Shown here: positions 19,501 to 28,778 of the stretch, one piece after another
How positions within the stretch are numbered: the first letter of the stretch is position 1
Layout of the letters: every line of letters begins with the position of its first letter
DNA from: Emticicia sp031378345
GTDB lineage: Bacteria; Bacteroidota; Bacteroidia; Cytophagales; Spirosomataceae
DNA: 64,000 bases
Reading direction: 5' to 3'
NCBI GenBank assembly: GCA_031378345.1
Contig: JANNDY010000089.1
Span: 1 to 64,000 of the forward strand
The notes under the pieces: model-generated
Told to the model about the DNA's origin: nothing
Seen by the model: only the letters and a program-made list of their open reading frames with translations
Database searches by the model: none
Program-made: the position numbers and the translations under genes

Positions 19501-22500
19501 GTAGCTGATAATGAGATACTTGTGCCGCTACAAATTGTATTTGAACTTAGTCCAACGGCACTTGGAGCAGTTGGTTGGGTGGTTACTGTTACAGTTCCTG
19601 CTGTACTTCGAGCTGTTTCGCATGACCCATTTTTACAGGAAACATAATAGGTTGTATTACTACTTGGACTTTGATTGAAAGGCGAACCTGTACCAAGTGT
19701 TCCACCACCCGTTAAGGCTGTGTACCAATTGACAGTTCCAGTAGTACAAGTAGCTGATAATGAGATACTTACGCCACTACAAATTGTATTTGAACTTATG
19801 GTAATGGCACTTGGAGTCGTTGGTTGTGTGGTTACTGTAACGCTTCCTGCTGAACTTCTTGAAGTTTCACAAGAACCATTTTTACATGAAACAAAATAAC
19901 TTGTATTGCCACTTGGATTTTGACTCAATGGTGAACCCGTACCGAGTGCTGCTCCCCCAGTTAGAGATGTGTACCAATTGACAACACCTGTGGCACAAGT
20001 GGCAGATAATGTAATAGGGGTACCGCTACAAACCGCTGTTGAACTTAGAGCAACGGCACTTGGAGCAGTTGGTTGAGTAGTAACTGTTACCGTTCCTGCT
20101 ATGGTTCGAGAAGTTTCACAAGAACCGTTTTTACAAGAAACATAATAAGTTGTAGATATTGTTGGACTTTGACTGAATGGCGAACCAGTACCAATTACAG
20201 CACCAGTGGTTGAAGTGTACCAATTTACAGTTCCAGTGGCACAAGTGGCTGATAATGAGGTACTTGCACCAGCACAAATAGCTGTTGGATTGACTAAAAT
20301 TCCTGTGGCTACGCTTGGTTGGGCGGTAACAGTAACTGTCCCTGCCGACGTTCGAGAAGTTTCGCAAGACCCATTTTTACATGTAACATAGTAAGTAGTT
20401 GTGTTTGTTGGACTTTGGCTAAAGGGCGAACCTGTTCCAATTGCAGCACCAGTTGTTGAGGTGTACCAGTTTATTGTTCCCGTAACACAAGTGGCTGATA
20501 ATGAGGTACTTGCACCGCTGCAAATGGCAGTAGGGTTTACAGAAACACCAGATGCCGCACTTGGTTGTGTCGTTACTGTTACCTGACTTGTAGCGACTCT
20601 ACTACTTTCATTTGCACCTGACTTACATGTAGCATAAAAGGTAGTATTGATACTTGGGGATTGACTAAAACCATTGCCCGTACCCAAGGATGACCCACCA
20701 GTTGCTTGATTATACCAGGTAATTGTACCAGATGAACATGTAGCAGAAAGCGAAACACTTGAACCATTACATACAGTTGTTGGACTTGCCGAAACTCCTG
20801 TTGGTGGATTTAATGCTACATAAGTAAACGGCACTACATAAAAGCAAGCCCCACCGCTGGGCGTAATTTTGGCATAAAGCGTTTGTGAACCTGCTGGCAA
20901 ACCCGAAGGAGAAAAAGTATTAGGTGCAGTAAACGTACCTGCCAAAGTAGTGGCGGTTGCATCCGTAAAAATACCATTGACTGTGCCATTGAACGTACCA
21001 CCATAAGTAAAAATTGGGGTTGGGGTATTATTGACAATGACCGCACCATTACCACTATTTGCAATTGTACCCGTCAAAGTGCTGTATTTTAAAATACCCG
21101 AATTGGTAAAAGTACCTGTATTGGTAAGACCGAAAGCCGTCTGAATTAATCCGCTGTTCTGTGTAGTGCCACCGTTTAGATAGGGTGAAACTAATATTAT
21201 TTTACCACAAACATAATTATTGATAATCCCACCACTCGAAACACCAACACCAGAATTTTCTATAATTGAGCCATAATTTTCTACAGAAGAAATATTGTTA
21301 ATATCAAGTGTTACATTATTATTAGCACTTGTATTAGTGATAGTTCCCCGATTGGTAATAGTCATTGCACCGATGGTTCTAAAACACTTACCATTTAGAT
21401 TACTCACGACACCGCCAACATTATTGGTAAAGGTAGTTGAAGATGTGCCTGCAAGTGCGGAAATACCCTCGTTTGTTACATTGATAGTCAGTGTACCTCC
21501 ATTGGTAAATACTGAACCATTTATCTGACCAATACCAGTGGTCGTGCTATTTGTACTTTGGAGTCCAATTGTACCATTATTTGTACAAGTGCCACCGTCC
21601 AAATAAATCCCAGAGATGTTGGTTGGTATATTGTTAATACTAAGATTTGCACCAGAATTTACAGTTAATAATCCACCCAAATTTATATTCATATTCCGTG
21701 TAACTGCATTAGTACCAGATGAGATGATAGGGTCATTCGTTACATTTGGAATTACCGTTGGATTCGTAGCAGTAGGTACACCATTGGGCGTCCAGTTGCA
21801 TGGGTTTGTCCAATCGGTACTCACTGAGCCTGTCCATGTCATGGTTGCGGTAGAGGAGGCTACTTGGCTGCAACCGCCAACTGCCTGCAATTCATAAGCT
21901 CCCATGTCAGTAATTGTACCAGAAAAAGGTCGAGAATTTCCGTCTAAATCAGTTGTAGGTGCTCCTGTGTTTGTTCCTGCATTTACACCTGGTGAATTGG
22001 CAGGCAAATGTAAATCTCCTGTAGTCGTAGGGGCGGAAGCAAAGGCTGGTTGTATTGTAAAAAGTGGATTAACGTTAAGATTGCCCGTACCAGCATAAGC
22101 CCCTTCTACTATGCTATAAGTTGCCGTTACACTTCCTCCATTATTATCAAAAAGAGAACTGTTACCCCAGATGATTGAATTTTTAAGGACTGGATTTGCA
22201 GTATTATTTCTGATTACACCCCCTACATTCCCAACTCTATTACCACTAAACGAACAGTTTGTAATATTAGGCGTAGATGTACCACCATTTGTACCTGTAT
22301 TTACCATTGCTCCACCATTATTGGCAGCATAATTACCAATAAATACACAGTTGGTAATGATAGGGTTACATATCCCACTTTCTCCATGATTATTGATCGC
22401 CCCACTATTAAAAGTGGCTGAATTACCAATAAATGAACATCTATTAATGGTTGGGCTACTATTGCCCGATGTACCATAATTGGCTAAACCTGCCCCACTA

Positions 22501-23168
22501 TCATCAGCTTGATTTGATATGAAAATACAATTCGTAATTGTTGGGCTGGCATTGCCACCACTTAAACCATCATTATACATTCCACCACCCAAAAAGGCTG
22601 AACAATAAGTTATGGTACAGTTGGCGATCGTTGGATTTGAGCTGTTGCCCGACCCCGAACCATTATTATAAATTCCGCCCCCAAAACCTGCAGTTGTATT
22701 ACCTAATGTATTGTTTCCGCCTAATATTCTAAAACCATCTAAGGTTGTGGTACTGACGGCATTCAAAAAAGTAACTACTCGATAGCTATTATCGGTTTGA
22801 TTACTAAACCCAACATCATTGCTACTAAGGTCGCCAGAAAGTGTTGTTTGGTTGGTTGTATTAATCAAAGCCATATTTCGAGCTGCCAAAGTAGCTTCAT
22901 TTCCTGCAAAACCTCCATAAACTTTCAAGCCCGAAGGAATTACAAAAGCAACACTTTGCGAACTCGCATGAGGTTTGTAAGTACCTGCTGCCACCCATAC
23001 TTCATCTACGGAAGTTGCTACCGCCAATGCCGATTGTAAACTCGTAAAGGCATTTGCCCATGAAGTACCATTATTTGAGCCAGAAGCGTTGGCTTTTACA
23101 AAGTAGCGAGTTGCTAATATATTTTGGCTTATCAACAAAGCCATGAGAAGGTAAAAGAGTTTTTTCAT
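13503..23168 (-). CDS. Giant secreted surface protein: beta-helix plus 24 Ig-like units
   Basis: The 3,221-aa protein starts with a clear signal peptide (MKKLFYLLMALLISQNILA). Residues about 20-430 form a parallel beta-helix ('choice-of-anchor Q' type) with repeated glycine/asparagine turns. A second beta-rich region with an N-terminal TMTWTGSVSTDWTNPCNW motif spans about 430-780. From about 784 to 2779 come 24 Ig-like units of about 83 residues, each with the core SLSATCxxGTxxWY and mostly four Cys. One NLTC-type unit, one SGGENYSWSGP module, a conserved CVQIMEYSYVLAGNPYQ domain and the 3-coathanger-like tail ending AEIGGCSY follow. A filamentous adhesin or surface-layer role fits. The tail is closely similar to that of the gene at 29432. 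Site B lies 340-380 bp upstream. Confidence 0.9.
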   Translation of the reverse strand: MKKLFYLLMALLISQNILATRYFVKANASGSNNGTSWANAFTSLQSALAVATSVDEVWVAAGTYKPHASSQSVAFVIPSGLKVYGGFAGNEATLAARNMALINTTNQTTLSGDLSSNDVGFSNQTDNSYRVVTFLNAVSTTTLDGFRILGGNNTLGNTTAGFGGGIYNNGSGSGNSSNPTIANCTITYCSAFLGGGMYNDGLSGGNASPTITNCIFISNQADDSGAGLANYGTSGNSSPTINRCSFIGNSATFNSGAINNHGESGICNPIITNCVFIGNYAANNGGAMVNTGTNGGTSTPNITNCSFSGNRVGNVGGVIRNNTANPVLKNSIIWGNSSLFDNNGGSVTATYSIVEGAYAGTGNLNVNPLFTIQPAFASAPTTTGDLHLPANSPGVNAGTNTGAPTTDLDGNSRPFSGTITDMGAYELQAVGGCSQVASSTATMTWTGSVSTDWTNPCNWTPNGVPTATNPTVIPNVTNDPIISSGTNAVTRNMNINLGGLLTVNSGANLSINNIPTNISGIYLDGGTCTNNGTIGLQSTNSTTTGIGQINGSVFTNGGTLTINVTNEGISALAGTSSTTFTNNVGGVVSNLNGKCFRTIGAMTITNRGTITNTSANNNVTLDINNISSVENYGSIIENSGVGVSSGGIINNYVCGKIILVSPYLNGGTTQNSGLIQTAFGLTNTGTFTNSGILKYSTLTGTIANSGNGAVIVNNTPTPIFTYGGTFNGTVNGIFTDATATTLAGTFTAPNTFSPSGLPAGSQTLYAKITPSGGACFYVVPFTYVALNPPTGVSASPTTVCNGSSVSLSATCSSGTITWYNQATGGSSLGTGNGFSQSPSINTTFYATCKSGANESSRVATSQVTVTTQPSAASGVSVNPTAICSGASTSLSATCVTGTINWYTSTTGAAIGTGSPFSQSPTNTTTYYVTCKNGSCETSRTSAGTVTVTAQPSVATGILVNPTAICAGASTSLSATCATGTVNWYTSTTGAVIGTGSPFSQSPTISTTYYVSCKNGSCETSRTIAGTVTVTTQPTAPSAVALSSTAVCSGTPITLSATCATGVVNWYTSLTGGAALGTGSPLSQNPSGNTSYFVSCKNGSCETSRSSAGSVTVTTQPTTPSAITISSNTICSGVSISLSATCTTGTVNWYTALTGGGTLGTGSPFNQSPSSNTTYYVSCKNGSCETARSTAGTVTVTTQPTAPSAVGLSSNTICSGTSISLSATCASGTVNWYTTLTGGATLGTGSPLSQSPSSNTSYFVSCKNGTCETSRSTVGSVTITTQPTAPSAIAISSNAVCSNVSISLSATCATGTVNWFTSTTGAVIGTGSPFTQNPSVNTTYYVSCKNGSCETTRSSAGTVTVTTQPVNPTSVSVNNTAICSSNSVSLSATCSVGSVRWYNVATGGASLGTTSPFSQSPTVNTTYYASCRNGTCESNRVGTQQVVVTNIPTIPTSVSVNNTAICNGSPVILSATCATGTITWYNQNTGGTSLGTGTGLSQSPSATTTYYASCENTCGASSRVATNQVVVTIIPNAPSGVSVNNTAICSGTSISLSATCASGSLKWYNQATGGTVLGTTSPFSQSPAVNTTYYAVCDNACGASARTATSQVVVTTTPSPPTGVSVDITSLSLGNDINLSATCASGTVTWYNQASGGASIGTGSPFNYFPPSAGNFTYRASCEIGACKSNRIAAPAVNVNGSVANPTGVAVNATDICEDTNISLSATCGLGDITWYNQATGGVSIGTGSPLQQTPSVGEITYYASCVDGVNESGRVPTAEVTVIATPLNPTAVSASQTAICNGTSISLSATCNAGTITWYNQSEGGASIGTGNGLSVTPTSTITYYAACENNCNNSSRVATAEIVVTNIPNIPTGVNVNLTSISLGNSISLTATCLTGTLTWYNQATGGVSIGTGSPLSYIPPFAGNFTYYASCESGACKSNRVATSVINVISSVPNPTGVVVNDAEICLNTSISLSASCSQGVITWYNQATGGSTIGTGSPFSNMPSTSTTYYASCKDGVNESGRIATNMVVVLTIPNTPTGVSVSQTAICGGTSISLSGTCATGTLTWYIQNTGGANIGINNNLSQTPFLTTTYFASCENECGASSRTTTGQVVVTPIPADPTSVAVSATNISLGSSINLSATCITGTLNWYDQATGGASIGTGNPLNYTPAGAGNFIYYASCESGQCKSNRVATPQVNINGTIANPTEVSASDLAFCVGTSINLIATCTAGVVNWYNQATGGSAIGTGSPLSQTPSAGTVTYYATCKDASLESARVATNLITITAFPTNPVAVSVSNTNICNGVNISLSATCTAGVITWYNLMTGGAVLGTGNGLVQSPSANTTYYVACENGECASGSVATNQVNVTQNVNDPTNISVSNGNICSGTSISLSATCTSGVINWYASETAITALGTGIGFSQTPSINSTYFVSCKDGVCESDRIATGQVQVTQNVTNPTAVSVSNTNICNGVSISLSATCTTGIINWYDSNTAPAELGTGNSFMHTPSVNTTYYATCENGICVSSRIATSQVSVTNNVNDPTNILVSNANICSGSSISLSATCTVGFITWYASETTIAALGTGTGFSQTPTTNSIYFVSCKDGVCESDRIPTVQVKVTPNVTNPTAVSVSQTAICNGTSISLSATCETGIITWYDQMTGGIALRNGNGFSQTPSTNTTYYVSCENGTPPDAICVSSRVSTNQVTVTNLPSDPTETSSPTICNNTSTSLSATCESGSVAWYNSSSSILLSTVSPFVTPNLSENTTYNVRCEGGMCQSNFVAVSVAIEAPINPSISGTDNLTCSFTSVSRTASGGVSYVWSSGLGNNALATISQSGTYTVTVTSVNGCTATATTAVTFTNNLVSSASNTGPYQLGQSILLSASGGENYSWSGPNNFSSTIANPMIINALAINGGIYSATVSTGICTATATTNVIVTGIDPCVQIMEYSYVLAGNPYQVLFPLTNGANIAQNPNPTSILVHPICNSVPIESVNMTISGPVNFSIIQNIEPFALFDNFGNNVYGQVLAPGTYSLTVTGYAQDVLGGAITYGPIVTTFTIVGNTPTISMPSFAGTEFCAGTSVNVSFNTTGTFAGGNLFNVLLSDENGNFNSPQIIGSTNVAGSVLCTIPNNAIGGENYRIKVVSTDPAASGNYNPVALTIHPRNLTLVSPTNDFSGDKTKKAIQTISATNKVNSPAKVLYQAGNAIMLNAGFEAKAGTVFSAEIGGCSY
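14830..20815 (-). repeat. 24 tandem Ig-like coding units with higher-order periodicity
   Basis: Units of about 250 bp encode the Ig-like modules. Units 11-13, 14-16 and 17-19 (about 16315-18335 for the start points) form a triplet repeated three times with a period near 755 bp. Units 20-21 and 22-23 form a repeated pair. Numbering follows the direction of translation. Confidence 0.85.
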
Positions 23169-23511
23169 ATTAAATTGATTTTTCTGGCTTGTTTAATGGT
23201 TTTTTTGAAAGAGAAACTTATGAAAAATATTCTTTTGCGAAATTATTTAGCAACCAACTTTCTGCGTTTAGACTATTCGTTCCAAAAACATCAGTCATTT
23301 GTTGATCCTAAGCAAACTGAAATATCAATACGAAAAACGAAGAGAGATTTTTTTCATGGGTAAGGGTGGGCTATGATTTAATAGTTCATTTTTTTTTTTA
23401 AACCAAGTCGTAAAAATTTATAAATATTGCTCTTATTCTTGTAAGTTTTTATCAAGCGGTAAATGTTGAATTTTTCAACAATATTAGGCAAAACAGAAGG
23501 ATAAACGTTAG
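23169..23511 (-). promoter_or_regulatory. Long leader of the giant surface protein gene
   Basis: This 343-bp non-coding stretch has no convincing gene on either strand. It holds a perfect 7-bp inverted repeat with a 3-base loop (23464-23480), an extra copy of the TGCCTAAT motif (23478-23490, minus strand) and a poly-T tract near 23388-23400. It probably contains the promoter and an unusually long 5' leader. No exact Bacteroidota promoter could be assigned. Confidence 0.4.
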
Positions 23512-23545
23512 CAGAAATTAGGCGTTCTTTTGCTCAAATTAGGCA
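23512..23545 (-). promoter_or_regulatory. 21-bp-period direct repeat (site B)
   Basis: On the minus strand TGCCTAATTTGAG (23533-23545) and CGCCTAATTTCTG (23512-23524) are 21 bp apart. This is the best-matched pair of the three related sites. It lies between the terminator of the sensor kinase gene and the giant surface protein gene. Confidence 0.6.
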
Positions 23546-23554
23546 ATGGCATAA

Positions 23555-23590
23555 AAAAAGCCTTCAAAATGCAAGTTTTGAAGGCTTTTT
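23555..23590 (-). terminator. Terminator of the second hybrid kinase gene
   Basis: A perfect 15-bp stem (23555-23569 with 23576-23590) with A/T tails lies about 30 bp past the kinase stop. It is nearly identical to the hairpins at 13447 and 29305. Confidence 0.88.
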
Positions 23591-23619
23591 TAGAAAATCT
23601 CTAAAAAACTAATACGGAG

Positions 23620-26373
23620 CTATGAATACTCACTTGGCAACTTTCCAAATTTCTCTTGAAAAGTTTTGGTAAAATACGAAAGGCTTTCAAATCCTACTTG
23701 GTAGGCAATTTCAGAAACGGTTGCTGCTTTTTTGGAAAGCAAATCTGCCGCACGTTGCAGTCGAAAATCTCTGATAAATTCATTGATAGTTTGATTGGTC
23801 AAAGCTTTCAATTTTCTTAGCAATTGGGTTTGACTCATGTTCATTTCTTCGGCAAATTCTACTGCACTAAAATTACTTTCGGATAAATGTATTTCTGCTA
23901 TATCTTTTACTTTTTTTATGAAAATTGCTTCTTTTGAACTAACTTTTATCTCATTTGGCTTCAATTCTATTGTATTTCCTTGAAAATATTGCCTTAATTT
24001 TTCTTGTTTTTCGACTAAATTCTTAACCCTAATTTGTATTTCAGAGGCATTAAATGGCTTTAACAAATAATCATCAGCACCCAATTCTAATCCTTCAATG
24101 CGGCTTTCGATGTTCGCTTTTGCAGTAAGCATAATTACTGGAATATGACTTGTTTTTTCGTCAGATTTCAGCATTTTACAAAACTCAAATCCGTCCATTT
24201 CGGGCATCATCAAATCGCTGATAATGAGATTAGGAATGTTTTCGGTGGCTTTTTTCAAGCCTTCAATGCCGTTTTTTGCTTCGATTATTTGGTAGCTTTC
24301 GTTGAAAATACTGCTTATGTAAGCTCTAATATCTTCATTGTCATCTACTATCAATAAAATATTTTCAGATTTAGCTGTTTGATTTGACTCTATGCTCTCC
24401 GAAGTTGTAAACTCCTTTTTATTCATTGTTGAGCTTTGCAAACTGTCAACAGCTTCTTCCAAATTAACTTTTTGGACAAGAGATAATGGAATTTTTAAAA
24501 TAAAACTCGTTCCAAAATTTTCTTCACTTTCTACCGAAATTTCTCCATTCAATACATCTACCAATTCTTTCACCAAAGCCAAACCGATACCCGTTCCTTC
24601 AAATTTACGATTTTTTGAATCATCAACTTGATAAAAACGGTCAAAAACCTTTGGTATTTTTCCCTTTGAAATACCGATTCCTTCATCTTTTATTTTTATT
24701 ATAAGTGCTTGATTATCAATAAGATATGAAATATCAACCAAAACTTTTTTTCCTTTTTCTGTAAACTTAAAAGCATTTGAAAGAAGGTTATTAACAATTT
24801 TTTCGACTTTATCTTCATCAATTTTTCCAAAAATGGTTTCTTTAAAAATATTTACTTCAAAGGCAATGTTTTTACTTTCTGCCAAAGAATGAAATGAACT
24901 TGTGAGCCTTCTGAAAAATTGCTTTAGTTCAACTTCTTTCAATTCTGCTTTCATTTGTCCTGCTTCCAATTTGCTTAAATCCAACAATTGATTAATCAAT
25001 TCGAGCAAACGATTGGCATTTCGATGAATGATTTTGTAGATTTCTACGGAAGGATTTTTCTTTAATAAATCTTCAATTGGTGACAAAATGAGGGTAAGTG
25101 GTGTACGAAATTCATGAGAGATATTGGCAAAGAAATTTGTTTTTAAGGCATCAATTTCTTTCAATTTCGTGGCTAATTCTATGTTTAAATTCAGTTCGTT
25201 TTCGGTTTGTACTTTGTTTTTTTCATAATTTCGAATGATTTTTCCTAAAAACAAGCCAAAAATCAATATTTCTGCCACAAAAAAAGTCGTAGAAATAGCA
25301 TACGTACCAGGGAAATCACGCATACCCAACAACCGCATCGGGAGGTATAAATTGCTCAACATTCCGAGCAATATCGGAATCGCATAAGCCCAATCAACTT
25401 TGTATTTTTTGACAATCGAAATACCAAATAAAACAAGGCTGTAAAATATGCTAAAAACCAACAAATAGGTAGCCGCTTTGAGCCAATACCAATGATAATT
25501 TAGGGCAATACAAGCACTCAGAATAAGTGAGAGTGCGATAATAATTTTATGAATAATAGGAACAATTTTCGGGAATCTTTTAAATTCTAAAACAGATGCT
25601 ATTACCAGAACATAACCTAATGGTACTAAATAATAAAACAAGTAATTGAGGTGCATTCCAAGCACTGGATTTTTGGTAAAAGTGCCTCCTAAAATACCCA
25701 TTATTCCCCAATAAGCACCCGAACGTAAAATAATAAGGAGAGAATACCGCAGAAATGTTTTGTCTTTTATGATAAAAAAAGCGAGTAGCAAAACATAGAA
25801 AAGGCGAAGCAGAAAAAGTCCATTAAACAAGCCTTCACGCTTGAATTTGCTGTATTTCTCTTCGATATAGTTGTTTTTTGTGAAAATTTCGAGGGATCCG
25901 CTATGCCCTCTTTGGCTCTTTATTTTTATGAAATAATCATGGGCTTTGTTGTCAAAAATCTCAAACTCGACATCGGGGAGGTTTTCTGTAAACTTATTTT
26001 TTTCTTTATAAACCATGCCTCCATCTTTATAAATTTTGTAGCTTCCATCGGCTTGCGGAATGTAAAAATCGAGATGCTCAACTAATGAATTTACCCACCT
26101 TAACACCCATTTTTTTTCGTTTGGCAGGTGGTTTTCTATCGTAAATTTTACCCAAAAAGTATGGTCAGAAAATGGAAAAATAACGACTTTATTTGTATTG
26201 ATTTTAAAATTTTTTTTCTGAATTTCTTCAAAAGACATAAGGTTGGAATCGTCTTCAAAAACTGAGGCAAAAGAGCTAATATCTTGTGGAATCTGCTTGT
26301 CAGAAATGATAATATTTTGGCAATAACTCGAAAACGTGAAGCATAAAAAAAATAAAAGAATAGTATGTTTCAT
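23620..26373 (-). CDS. Hybrid sensor kinase with 7TMR-DISM sensor and AraC output
   Basis: The 917-aa protein has a signal peptide (1-19), an extracytoplasmic beta-rich 7TMR-DISM-type ligand domain (about 25-170), seven membrane helices (about 183-380), a short coiled coil and a HisKA domain with H420 in ANISHEFRTP. It continues with a HATPase domain (N-box NNLLSNAFKFT near 528-538, GTGIGLAL near 593-600), a receiver with D720 in ISDLMMPEMDG, and an AraC-type DNA-binding domain (about 815-917). It probably senses a sugar or other small envelope ligand and regulates neighbouring genes. Its terminator and site B are followed by the 3,221-aa surface protein gene, repeating the regulator-operator-adhesin order seen at 8.4 kb. 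The sensor differs fully from that of the first kinase, so the two respond to different cues. Confidence 0.95.
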   Translation of the reverse strand: MKHTILLFFLCFTFSSYCQNIIISDKQIPQDISSFASVFEDDSNLMSFEEIQKKNFKINTNKVVIFPFSDHTFWVKFTIENHLPNEKKWVLRWVNSLVEHLDFYIPQADGSYKIYKDGGMVYKEKNKFTENLPDVEFEIFDNKAHDYFIKIKSQRGHSGSLEIFTKNNYIEEKYSKFKREGLFNGLFLLRLFYVLLLAFFIIKDKTFLRYSLLIILRSGAYWGIMGILGGTFTKNPVLGMHLNYLFYYLVPLGYVLVIASVLEFKRFPKIVPIIHKIIIALSLILSACIALNYHWYWLKAATYLLVFSIFYSLVLFGISIVKKYKVDWAYAIPILLGMLSNLYLPMRLLGMRDFPGTYAISTTFFVAEILIFGLFLGKIIRNYEKNKVQTENELNLNIELATKLKEIDALKTNFFANISHEFRTPLTLILSPIEDLLKKNPSVEIYKIIHRNANRLLELINQLLDLSKLEAGQMKAELKEVELKQFFRRLTSSFHSLAESKNIAFEVNIFKETIFGKIDEDKVEKIVNNLLSNAFKFTEKGKKVLVDISYLIDNQALIIKIKDEGIGISKGKIPKVFDRFYQVDDSKNRKFEGTGIGLALVKELVDVLNGEISVESEENFGTSFILKIPLSLVQKVNLEEAVDSLQSSTMNKKEFTTSESIESNQTAKSENILLIVDDNEDIRAYISSIFNESYQIIEAKNGIEGLKKATENIPNLIISDLMMPEMDGFEFCKMLKSDEKTSHIPVIMLTAKANIESRIEGLELGADDYLLKPFNASEIQIRVKNLVEKQEKLRQYFQGNTIELKPNEIKVSSKEAIFIKKVKDIAEIHLSESNFSAVEFAEEMNMSQTQLLRKLKALTNQTINEFIRDFRLQRAADLLSKKAATVSEIAYQVGFESLSYFTKTFQEKFGKLPSEYS

Positions 26374-26465
26374 GGTATAATTTAGCTGACTTGTTTTTTA
26401 TTGGCAAGTTAGATATTTATCAAAAAAATAACAACGAATTTCATGATTTCATTATTTTTCATAAA

Positions 26466-26500
26466 AAATGCCTGTTTCTTTGAAAAAACAGGCATTTTCG
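26466..26500 (-). terminator. Terminator of the LytTR/surface protein operon
   Basis: A 12-bp stem (26466-26477 with 26486-26497) lies 25 bp past the stop of the 749-aa protein gene, with U-rich flanks on the minus strand. The short interval after it (26374-26465) must carry the promoter of the second hybrid kinase. Confidence 0.85.
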
Positions 26501-26524
26501 AAATTCTTAATTTATTTGATTTTG

Positions 26525-28774
26525 CTAATTACAACTTACCAAAGGTAAAATTTTTGCTTCAAAAACAGCTCCATTCGCTACTTGAAAACCACCTCCGCCT
26601 TGAGGATTTAGGGTGATGCTATTATTGGCTAAATACTTTACATTTGCCCCTGAAAGAATAGTATTTGTAGCCACAATTGTATTTGCAGATGCCTGTACGC
26701 TTGTTCCAGATAGATTTGTTGTTAGATTCAGATTTGAGCCAATAGTTGTTACTATTACTTGGCTTGTGGCAATTCTCGCACTTTTACAGTGCGTGGTTTC
26801 GCATGCAGCATAATAGGTTGTTGTTACGATGGGAGCTTGCGAAAGTCCGTTTCCAGTTCCCAAAGCAGTTCCATTCGATGCTGTATTATACCATGTAATA
26901 GTTCCGGTCGCACAAGTAGCACTTAAACTAATATTGGTACTTGGGCATACGATTGTTTTATTAACCGACACAGCTGTTGGGTTGGTAGGAATCGTATTGA
27001 TAGTTACAGAGGAAGTAAAACCTCTCGAACTCGTGCAAGATGGAGAAGTAAGCGTACATTGCCCATAAATTCGACCATTAGCAGATGGAGTAACTACCAA
27101 TGGGCTACCCGTCCCGTAGTTAATCCCTCCGCTGCTTGCGTTCCACCAAGTAAGCGTTCCTACATTACATACTCCCGTTACGGTTACGCTTCCACCCGTA
27201 CAAATATTTGTTGTATTCACACTAACAGATGGGCTTGAAATCACTTTGATTGTTGGAATAAGAATTGATGCACTTGGACATAAACCATCATTACATCTGA
27301 CAGTAAAAGTTGTATTATAAAATGTAAAAGAAGGGTTAAATGTTATACCAGTTGCAACACTCGAACTTCCATTGAACCACTCTGGCGTGCCAACTGAGCA
27401 TGTTGCCGAGAGATTTACTGACGAATTAGTACATATTTCTGTATTACTTACATATAATCCTGTCGGTACTGGTTTCACATCGGTAGTGCCTTGAAATTCA
27501 TAAGCTCCCATGTCGGCAATACCTGCATTGTAGGGGCGTATCGAACCAATAATATCGGTTGCTGGTGCAAGGGCATTTGATGCTGAATTGATAGCCATTG
27601 AGCAGTTTTTTAATGTAAAACCATCGTCTTGTGTAAAATACAGATTATCTGCACCGTCCACGTCGGCATCATTCAAAAACGAGGGTAGTTGGTCAATATT
27701 TCCACCGCCATCAGTACCGTAAATATTGTTCCAAGTGTTTGTGATTGAACCTTGTAGCATCGAATAGGTTGAACTGACCGTAGTAGGTACAGAGAAATTG
27801 AAATTTGGGTCAAACGGTGCTGTATTAAGCGAAACAATAGTGTTTTTGAAAGAAATTGGGTTATTTCCACCTACGTCGATGCCCCCATTTCCGCCACTGG
27901 CAGCATTTTTGGCAACAGTGGTGTTGATAAAGTTTGTTGTTTTATTCATATATAATCCTGCACCGTAGCTTGCAGTATTATTTGTAAAAAGACAATTTGT
28001 TAAATCTACTTTATCTTCTGACCGAAATCCTCCTCCAAAAGTGGCTGAATTTCCAGTTACTATTAAATTCGTGCATGGCAAAATAGTTGCACTTCCATTG
28101 CCTCTAAAATAAATACCACCTCCGTAATCGCTACTATTGCCCGCAATTACTGAATTTGCAATAGTTGGAAACGAATTATAAAGTGCAATTCCACCACCGT
28201 AACCATAGTAAACCCATGTACCCTCGATTTCTTGATAAGAACTACCTGCAACTCCATTGGCTGCTGTGATAATCAAACCGTCAAGCCTTGTAGTGGTATT
28301 GTCATCTACCGCCACAATCACGTGCATGGCATTTGTACCCACGATATGAGTGGCGGATTCAGCAATAAAATTGCCATCTGTATTAGTATCGTTTTGGTCT
28401 AAATCGGCTGATAAAATGCTTTGGTTAAGTGAAAAATTTCGCTGACTCAACAATGTTTCTGTTCCTACAAAACCACCATATATTTTAACCCCGCTTTTCA
28501 GTAGGAAAGTTTTTGTAGCAACATTTACAGGCGAAGCATTTCCAAAAGCATCTTTTTGAGGATAATAGACGCCAGCCGCCACCCAAACCTCATCGCCACT
28601 TATCGAAGCAACAATCATCGCCTGAATATCTGCCGACGCATTTGCCCAAGTTGATCCATCGCCTGTGCCTGTGGCAGTTGGTTTTACATACCTTATTGTG
28701 GCATAAGATTCTATGCCAAAAAACAAAAAAATAGCTAAAAATGCTTGTTTTTTATTGAATATAGCAGTTTTCAT
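26525..28774 (-). CDS. Secreted beta-helix protein with three Ig-like units
   Basis: The 749-aa protein is a compact relative of the 3,221-aa protein. A signal peptide (to about residue 26, ESYA) is followed by a parallel beta-helix region (about 27-425, GGGIYFRG-type turns), three Cys-containing Ig-like units (about 425-675) and a shortened coathanger-like tail ending EAKILPLVSCN. The N-terminal beta-helix shares the phrase RYVKPTATGTGDGSTWANA with the larger protein's RYFVKANASGSNNGTSWANA, so the two are paralogues that differ mainly in the number of Ig units. It begins 4 bp after the stop of the LytTR gene and is surely co-transcribed with it. Confidence 0.88.
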   Translation of the reverse strand: MKTAIFNKKQAFLAIFLFFGIESYATIRYVKPTATGTGDGSTWANASADIQAMIVASISGDEVWVAAGVYYPQKDAFGNASPVNVATKTFLLKSGVKIYGGFVGTETLLSQRNFSLNQSILSADLDQNDTNTDGNFIAESATHIVGTNAMHVIVAVDDNTTTRLDGLIITAANGVAGSSYQEIEGTWVYYGYGGGIALYNSFPTIANSVIAGNSSDYGGGIYFRGNGSATILPCTNLIVTGNSATFGGGFRSEDKVDLTNCLFTNNTASYGAGLYMNKTTNFINTTVAKNAASGGNGGIDVGGNNPISFKNTIVSLNTAPFDPNFNFSVPTTVSSTYSMLQGSITNTWNNIYGTDGGGNIDQLPSFLNDADVDGADNLYFTQDDGFTLKNCSMAINSASNALAPATDIIGSIRPYNAGIADMGAYEFQGTTDVKPVPTGLYVSNTEICTNSSVNLSATCSVGTPEWFNGSSSVATGITFNPSFTFYNTTFTVRCNDGLCPSASILIPTIKVISSPSVSVNTTNICTGGSVTVTGVCNVGTLTWWNASSGGINYGTGSPLVVTPSANGRIYGQCTLTSPSCTSSRGFTSSVTINTIPTNPTAVSVNKTIVCPSTNISLSATCATGTITWYNTASNGTALGTGNGLSQAPIVTTTYYAACETTHCKSARIATSQVIVTTIGSNLNLTTNLSGTSVQASANTIVATNTILSGANVKYLANNSITLNPQGGGGFQVANGAVFEAKILPLVSCN

Positions 28775-28778
28775 TTTC